DNA of 64,000 bases from Tubiluchus corallicola (lineage: Eukaryota > Priapulida > Priapulimorpha > Priapulimorphida > Tubiluchidae): the NCBI GenBank assembly GCA_030141605.1, contig JAQGDQ010000178.1, positions 257,001 to 321,000 of the forward strand, given 5' to 3'. Under the pieces are notes generated by a model. That model was not told the origin of the DNA and made no database searches. It was given only the letters and a program-made list of their open reading frames with translations. Each line of letters begins with the position of its first letter. Positions within the stretch are counted from its first letter, which is position 1. Made by a program: the position numbers and the translations under genes. This document shows, one piece after another, positions 57,766 through 64,000 of the stretch.

Positions 57766-58758
57766 TTGATGCCAGTGAATACTTATGCGACATTGATGTC
57801 CAGTGAATAAGCATTGCTTCACACTTCGTTGTAGGCCAGAGATGTTACTGGAACGAAATTTCCGGTTGAATTTGCCGATGATGGCACTTTTTCCAGGTTT
57901 TACTAGTATTTGTCCAATTTACCTTTCCTTTTCTCCTAGATCTCAAAAACTGCTGAAAAATCTTGACTAAATTCAGTTTATTACATGGACAATTGAGCAC
58001 AATGCCAGTTATACTATACACTTGAATGACAATTACATGGGTAATTTATTACGATGCAAATTTAACACTGCGTTTACGTTACAAGGGCAGATCCTTGCAA
58101 TCAGGGTAAAAAGCACTTTAACTTGAAATGTGCCATACTGGTGTAGTTCTCAACATCAGGCTTTCATGTTAAATTTCGAAGGCATGATAGATTCGCCATT
58201 GCTTTAGCTGTACCTTGAAGTAATATATTGTTCTGTGCTGTTAGTCATTGTTTTAGTATCTCAGTACCAACCCTGTATTCTCTATTGGTGAAATGAAGTT
58301 TCTATAGGATTTTCTATTAAAGGAATGGACACATTACTTAGCATTATAAGGTTATTTTACTGTTATCATTTAAATTTAGAAAAATATTTGCTATAAAGCA
58401 TAAAATTAATTTATAGTGCCATTGTATAAAATTTTCAGGTGCGCATCGTGGTTTTCAGTAAGCACGCTGCTTAAACCAATTTTAGACTTTTGCAGTTTAC
58501 CCAATGTTCTCACAAAACTATTACAAAATTAACTAACTAACTTTTTTGTGAAAACCTACTTTTACGAAATTTGGCAGTACACTGCTTTTCTTCAGTCAAT
58601 GAATGACGTCATTGGTTGAAGAATTGGTGTTTGAAATGGAAGAATCCAAGCGTGAAATGATCGTGACTTTAAAGTGACTTGTTGAAAACATGTGGTGCTT
58701 ATTATTACACTTATGATGGGCCAGGAAAAATTGCTTCTGTTCTTGTTTCTCACAACAA

Positions 58759-58885
58759 TACTCACCTTTTTGTACGGTATTAACGCATGTTCTGATAATT
58801 ATGGTATAAGTGGCAACACTACTCGCCTTTTTGTACAGTATTAACGCATGTTCTGATAATTATGGTATAAGTGGCAACACTTCTC
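58759..58885. repeat. 61-bp tandem duplication
   Basis: Two nearly identical units containing CCTTTTTGTAC, GTATTAACGCATGTTCTGAT and TGGTATAAGTGGCAACAC. Confidence 0.9.
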
Positions 58886-59185
58886 AGCTGTTAATATGCT
58901 GGTGGAAAATATATTAATTTTTAGCCTCCAATACAAATGGCATCATACAAAATGGCTTAGACTTAATCGTAGAAAACCACAGATGTATGCCCACTGAAAC
59001 AATGATGTCATAATAATTATTGCAATTTACATTTTAAATTGAGAAATACGGTTTTATATGTTAAGTATATGAACGTGTCAAAGATCACAAAATTCCCGGC
59101 CGGGTGTGTGATAAAGTAATATTACCCGGGCGATTAGATGGAAACAGAAGTATTTTTACTGCGACTCTTGTTTATTCTATTTTAG

Positions 59186-59250
59186 TTTGCTGCAATAACA
59201 TCGGAGGAGATTTGTCAACAGTGGAAACCTTTTGTGAGATCCCGTTTAAA
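59186..59250 (+). pseudogene. Possible further URB1 exon remnant
   Basis: Good acceptor (TTCTATTTTAG) and donor (AAA|GTAAGT). In the phase left by exon i it reads FAAITSEEICQQWKPFVRSR, LK. It fits as a continuation of URB1, but I cannot confirm homology from so few residues. Confidence 0.35.
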
Positions 59251-59595
59251 GTAAGTTTACATTGTTATTCGCATCTCGGTGTCATCTAGTGTGTGTCTGT
59301 GTATTACATAGTTTAAGAAACGTCAACCGACCCAGAGGGGGTTAGGGGCATCCACTTTGCAATGGCCAATCACTGTCTGTTCTCTTGTTGTCTTCTCTGC
59401 TGTTGGCAAGACCAGCTTTACCACTAGGCAAACTGGACAGTTGCTTAGGGCGCCATATTCTGGAAGTAATTCTTTCATTGTTAAATGTAGTATAAGTAAT
59501 TGCATAGCTTGTGTGTATTTCTTTAAGTGCACAATACTAACTTAATAAAATGAACATGTTGCGTTATCTTGCTGCCCACGCGTATGATTCATCGT

Positions 59596-59846
59596 ATAAG
59601 TATGAACTGTAAATCATCAATAAGTATGGATTGTAAGTCACCAATAAGTATGGATTGTAAGTCACCAATAAGTATGGATTGTAAGTCATCAATAAGTATG
59701 AATTGTAAGTCATCAATATGTCTGGATTGTAAAACATCAATAAATCTGGATTGATTGTAAATCATCAAAAGTCTGGATTATAAATCATCAATAAGTCTGG
59801 ATTCTAAATCATCAATAAGTCTGGATTGTAAATCATCATTAAGTCT
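59596..59846. repeat. 24-bp minisatellite upstream of cadherin-like copy 3
   Basis: About 10 units of the same ATGGATTGTAAATCATCAAT-type unit as at 28,321-29,230, followed by the same cadherin-unit 5' flank. Confidence 0.93.
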
Positions 59847-59869
59847 CATAATTTTTTTTAATTTATAAT

Positions 59870-60310
59870 TTTAGGTTGTTAGTTCACCTTTTTGTCTTAC
59901 ATCATTCTCTATTCTTTTTTGCCAACCAATGCAAAAACTGGTATCACCTGAATGCAGATCTACATAACATGATCTATGATCTATGAAAAGCGGAATTATT
60001 TTCAGTATTTGTGTGTCTGTTCACTTGTTCGATGTGTTCAGTTTGTTCATTTGCAGTACTGCACCCGATTCTGTTAAAAAAATTTGTTTTTGCAGTTCAT
60101 AATTCTTTTTGATATGTAATCCTACATTCTTAATAATGTAATCTACAATGTCACAGTATTGCTAATTATATGCAGCATTATAGTTCTATGCCTATACAGT
60201 AGGTCTGGAAATCATTTTCACAGCATTGTGTGAAGTCAAAGAATGTGAAAAAACAATGAGCTAGAATGGAATGTCTACCTCGCTTACTTAAATAAAGCTC
60301 AAATTAAGTC
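59870..60310 (+). other. 5' flank of cadherin-like copy 3
   Basis: Corresponds to 29,280-29,770 with several deletions (for example CAGTAGGTCTGGAAATCATT and GGAATGTCTACCTCGC are retained). It is joined directly to mid-coding sequence at about 60,325, so the promoter-side sequence remains but the start codon is gone. Confidence 0.8.
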
Positions 60311-60324
60311 TCTTAAATAAAGAC

Positions 60325-60813
60325 TATATCAGCACTCAAGGTGACCCACCCATCTTAAACTGGGTAATAAAAATAGAATGCAAATCAGTCTCCCACCCAC
60401 AGGGAAAAATTTGACATAAATATGAATGTAACTATAAAATCACTGAACGAACACCCACCAAGAGCAGCACGAGACACGCGAGATAGATATCCTGTTTCAG
60501 AAAAAGCTGAGATTGGAACAATGTTAGCAAGTTTTAGGGTGCTAGATGATGATGATGATTAGGGACAGTAATTCCAAATTTGAAGCAAAGGCAAGACGCG
60601 GTACCAACAATTGTGACATTTTCTTGCGTGAGGAACTAGATTATGAGCAGCAGTCGCAGTATAATGTTACTATTACGATGCGTGATGCAGGCATTATTCA
60701 AAATGAAGGCACACATGTATTCACTTTCTATGTAGCAGATGTCCATTTCAATCCTGTATTTGATGCAGAAATGTATTACGCCACTATAAAAGACAATGAC
60801 CCAGTAGGGACGA
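60325..60813 (+). pseudogene. Cadherin-like copy 3, pseudogene fragment
   Basis: Corresponds to copy 2 from about 36,488 to 37,012. The start codon, signal region and about 118 codons are deleted. A one-base insertion lies near 60,402 (ACAGGGAAAAA against ACAGGAAAAA), and a deletion of about 45 bases beside a GATGATGATGATTAG stop at 60,547-60,561. The 3' end breaks at 60,813, inside the third repeat, where dispersed-repeat sequence follows. What remains of the first ectodomain block (DYISTQGDPPILNWVIKIEC-type) is the copy 2 version. The open frame 60,546-61,079 is a chance chimera of cadherin and repeat sequence. Confidence 0.88.
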
Positions 60814-60825
60814 TGCTATGTTTTG

Positions 60826-60900
60826 ACCTACAGCAACTGTGTGTGCACGCAACAAAACTGCGAAAACGCTTATTAAGTAAATTTATTGCAAATCTTTTTG
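60826..60900. repeat. Dispersed repeat at copy 3 breakpoint
   Basis: TTTTGACCTACAGCAACTGT, GTGTGCACGCAA and ACTGCGAAAACGCTTATTAA match 45,855-45,930. Its insertion, or a recombination in it, probably removed the 3' half of copy 3. Confidence 0.7.
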
Positions 60901-61357
60901 CAGCCAGTCCATGCAGGAAAGTCAACAGGCTGTGCTCACACACCAAGTACAAAACAACTGATTTGATTTCAACAGCGTTTTTCAATATCTGCCATGCCAA
61001 TGTCTGGAAAGGAAATAAATTAAACAATGTGATGCTGTTCAAATCAGACCAAATTCTTTTGAAGATGAAAACTTTCTGAGAAAGATAAACTGGGAATTGA
61101 ACCAGGAATTTACACAGGAAAAGTTCATTTTCAGTGCAAAAGTTTTTGCATTTTGTTTATCCACACACTTAGTAAATCAAATCAAGCGCCACTGATGACC
61201 AAAATGGTAAGATAAGAATATAAATTTCATTATCCATACGTTTAAGCCATATTGTCTTTCAAAAGTTGATTTGACTAATCCCATCTATCCCATTAAGCGG
61301 GGATGATTCTTTATTTTCTCCCCCCAGTTCCCAGTTACACCATTATAATGAGAATTT

Positions 61358-61505
61358 CTACTGTATTTCTAACAAAAGAAGCCAACTATCATATTTCCAG
61401 CAAGAGAAGCCAAATTACTGTATTTCTAACAAAAGATGCCACTGTACTATATTTTTAACAAAAGAAGCCAGTTTACTATATTTCTAACAGTTTACTGTAT
61501 TTTCT
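61358..61505. repeat. 29-bp minisatellite, inverted relative to 47,661
   Basis: Four to five units of TATTTCTAACAAAAGAAGCC, the reverse complement of the URB1-intron unit. Confidence 0.88.
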
Positions 61506-61690
61506 GTATGATTATGTGGTGAAGCTCACAGTTACTGTATGATTATGTGGTGAAGCTCACAGTTACTGTATGATTATGTGGTGAAGCTCACAGTTACTGC
61601 ATGATTATGTCGTGAAGCTCACAGTTACTGCATGATTATGTCGTGAAGCTCACAGTTACTGCATGATTATGTGGTGAAGCTCACAATTCT
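61505..61690. repeat. 31-bp tandem repeat, about six copies
   Basis: Units of GTTACTGTATGATTATGTGG plus TGAAGCTCACA, directly abutting the inverted 29-bp array. Confidence 0.93.
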
Positions 61691-61699
61691 ATCTATTTG

Positions 61700-63160
61700 G
61701 TTAATTGACTAAACTCTATAAACAAATTTGAAAAAACTCTAAAGGTAAGTGCTTACTGACTGCTTCTTGGAATAATAAAACTTCACCATAAACAAAGTAA
61801 AATGCAGGTAAGTTGTTCATATCACATGCACTTTATTTTCTAAACCAGAAGTAATACAACACAGTGTTCTCTCTAAAGTTCTGCCAAGCCAACTGAACAG
61901 GTAAAACTTTTCCATGAAGTGAAAGGAAGCCACCAGCAATTGATTAAAGGTAAATGTTATGTATACAAGTTCAAGGTTCTGTACAATGATGAAAGTTTAA
62001 ATTGTATACAGAGAAATAAAACAGTTTTATAGCTGAAATTTAGTAAGTACTTTGAATGACATTTTAATTAAATATTTTAGAAAAGAATGTAATAATACGG
62101 CTGTCCAAAGGATAAATACTTGTACAATAATGCTATTGATAATTATGATTAATTATAACGAACTAATAATCAGTTAACCAAATTGATGGAATTGGGAACT
62201 TCACGACAGATTATGACGCACAATCATTATACCTGCACATTTGCCGCTGCCATGTTTTTGAGTATGACCACAACACGAAAGCACAAATTGCAGCATTCTC
62301 GAACACACAGAAAAATGTTACCTCAAGTAATAGTTGCAACTTTGATGTGTACTAGAATGTGGAATGGTTTTGTCATTTTTGTTAATAAAGAAAGGAAAAA
62401 ACTGAAACTTTTGTTATTAAAATTTTATGAAAAAATACTTTAAGAATATACATGTATTGTGTCCCTCTGCAAGAAGTGGCCCGGGTAAGATTTTCCGGAC
62501 GCTAGATATTTTCTAAAAGTAGCCGGCAGTGGTGGGCATATTCGACCATTAGGAATCAGTTACTGTGGTTACTTAACCGCACGTCTCTGGCATTGGTTAC
62601 TTTCCGGAGTAATCGAATACTAAATATTTTCTTTTACTATGTTCATCATTATCATCATAATCGTCATCATCATCATCATCATCAGATGCTCATTACATCT
62701 ATTGTAGACATTGGGCAAGCAGAATTCTAAAATAAAACAAATCTGCCTTCAAACAGGTAAACACAGCAGTAATCCCGCAAAACAACTAGGCAATGTTATG
62801 TCAGTGGCTTGTCAGCACCATTTCCATAGTGCCTTTGACACAAGTGACTTTTTTGGTAATGAGTTTATAATAATTTGACATTTGAAAACTCCAGAAAGAG
62901 TTCGAGTTTGAAAAGCCAAGTAAAGATGACAAAGTCGGAAATGCTCTTTGGGAACAAACAAACGTCTTATTTTAAGTATGTGAAGGAAAAATATTGAGTC
63001 AATTATGAGGAATTATTTGAGTTAAATACAGGCAATTTTTATGTACATTTGAGTAGAAGCGGCTATGCCATGCATTTTTGAATTAGTTAAGCGGTTGAAT
63101 CTATTAACCGTTAGCCTACTGTACAAATATACATATATATTCGATTCAATATAAGATTCC
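61700..63160. other. No gene seen between copies 3 and 4
   Basis: AT-rich DNA with the dispersed segment at 62,640-62,820 and a repeat related to 43,290-43,380 at 63,005-63,095. Short frames here, such as 62,183-62,443, have no supporting features. Confidence 0.5.
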
Positions 63161-63471
63161 ATGCTATAGCCCTATAGAAAATGTTAAACAATGTTATATT
63201 GTTGCTAATTGTGTGTAGGCTTATTGTTCTATACCTATACAGAATTGGAAGTCATTTTCACAGCATCGTGTGCTGTTAAACAATGCGAAGCAGCTGAACA
63301 GGAATGGAATGTCTCCCTGGGTAGCTTTCAACTAAGCACAAATTTGGAGGAGAATTAAAAAAGTGGGAAAAGGAGGATATCACAAGACGATGCAGAATGG
63401 ATCACTTGAGCTGGAATGCTGATTTGACATACTTTGCATTACTCAAAGCAGCATTCTTTATTTAAGACAAA

Positions 63472-64000
63472 ATGCATTTCATCGTTCATGATCGTGTTTG
63501 CCGTACTTTCACTGGCAAAGCTGTGGCCAGTATTTTGCACAATATTGTACTTATCACGATAGTTTTTCTTGGTTTTGTAGTCCTGGCTTCTTCAGCAATA
63601 GATATAACTCGGTGCAATGATATAATGAAATCGCAGTATTATTTAACTGTTATGGACAATCGTGAGCCTATGAAAGATGTTACTAAGTTCTACGGTATAA
63701 ATGATGGTATTGTTTTCTTCTTTGTAAGATTCGAATTAGTGGAAGACCCAGCACGACTGATTGGTTTGGGAAGCTCAGGGAATGACAATTTCACATACGC
63801 ATTCAATTTATATATTAAAAGGTCTGTAAAAGACTATCTCAGAGAACAAGATGACCAACCCTTAAACTGGACGGCAATAGTCAAATGCTCTTCAAAGTTT
63901 GCACACCGCGATCAATTGAACATAAAAATTAAAGTTACTATAGAATCAGCGAATGAACACAAACCAAGAGCAGCATCAGACACGCCAGATAGATATCCTG
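63472..64000 (+). CDS. Cadherin-like type I membrane protein, copy 4 (runs off window)
   Basis: Starts MHFIVHDRVCRTFTGKAVAS, with the same hydrophobic signal or anchor region as copies 1 and 2. It is open for all 176 codons available. Its first ectodomain block is the copy 1 version (MKDVTKFYG, VEDPARLIGLGSS, SVKDYLREQDDQPLNW) with its own substitutions (INDGIVFFFV, KFAHRDQLNIKIK). The 5' flank from about 63,175 is more diverged than between copies 1 and 2, and no 24-bp minisatellite is seen before it. Whether the 3' part is intact cannot be told here. Confidence 0.8.
   Translation, partial: MHFIVHDRVCRTFTGKAVASILHNIVLITIVFLGFVVLASSAIDITRCNDIMKSQYYLTVMDNREPMKDVTKFYGINDGIVFFFVRFELVEDPARLIGLGSSGNDNFTYAFNLYIKRSVKDYLREQDDQPLNWTAIVKCSSKFAHRDQLNIKIKVTIESANEHKPRAASDTPDRYP

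Noticed and set aside
60546-61079. 177-residue frame at cadherin-like copy 3
   Set aside because: A chimera of 89 cadherin-like residues and dispersed-repeat sequence, beginning just after a stop inside a deleted region.

Overview
The window is nuclear DNA from an animal, almost certainly an invertebrate. It is AT-rich, its genes are interrupted by GT-AG introns, and gene density is low. Most of the 64 kb is dispersed repeats, MITE-like DNA transposons, decayed LINEs and minisatellites. One 6-base N gap (35,442-35,447) shows this is a draft assembly. I cannot name the phylum from sequence alone.

Layout. (1) 1-9.1 kb: two paralogous genes of an unrecognised small secreted protein family face each other tail to tail. 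Gene A is on + (TATA box at 19, CDS 327-733 and 1,623-2,256). Gene B is on - (TATA at 9,062-9,067, CDS 8,521-8,106 and 7,113-6,918). Both have a non-coding first exon and an intron at the same codon. (2) 9-27 kb: repeats and transposon remnants, plus a four-exon gene model on the minus strand (about 24.1 to 13.8 kb). Its exons join in phase and its last exon faintly resembles a thyroglobulin type-1 repeat. (3) 27-28 kb: a decayed LINE. (4) 28.3-38.4 kb: a 24-bp minisatellite, then two intact intronless genes for a cadherin-like type I membrane protein (29,927-31,861 and 36,135-38,069). Between them on the minus strand are exons of a U1-type C2H2 zinc-finger gene. (5) 40-54.8 kb (possibly 59.2 kb): exons encoding the C-terminal part of the ribosome-biogenesis protein URB1. 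They carry several disabling changes, so this copy looks like a pseudogene. Its introns are full of minisatellites, hAT-like and pogo-like MITEs and dispersed repeats. (6) 59.6-64 kb: the minisatellite again, a broken third cadherin-like copy (about 60.33-60.81 kb), and a fourth copy starting at 63,472 that is open to the window edge.

The most interesting system is the cadherin-like cluster. The copies share nearly identical 5' flanks, signal regions, membrane-proximal repeats, transmembrane segments and tails. They differ sharply in one block of about 95 residues in the outermost ectodomain. Copies 1 and 4 carry one version, copies 2 and 3 another. This cassette pattern is what gene conversion plus diversifying selection on a recognition surface would produce, but function is untested. 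The second notable system is the gene A/gene B secreted family, which I cannot assign to any known family.
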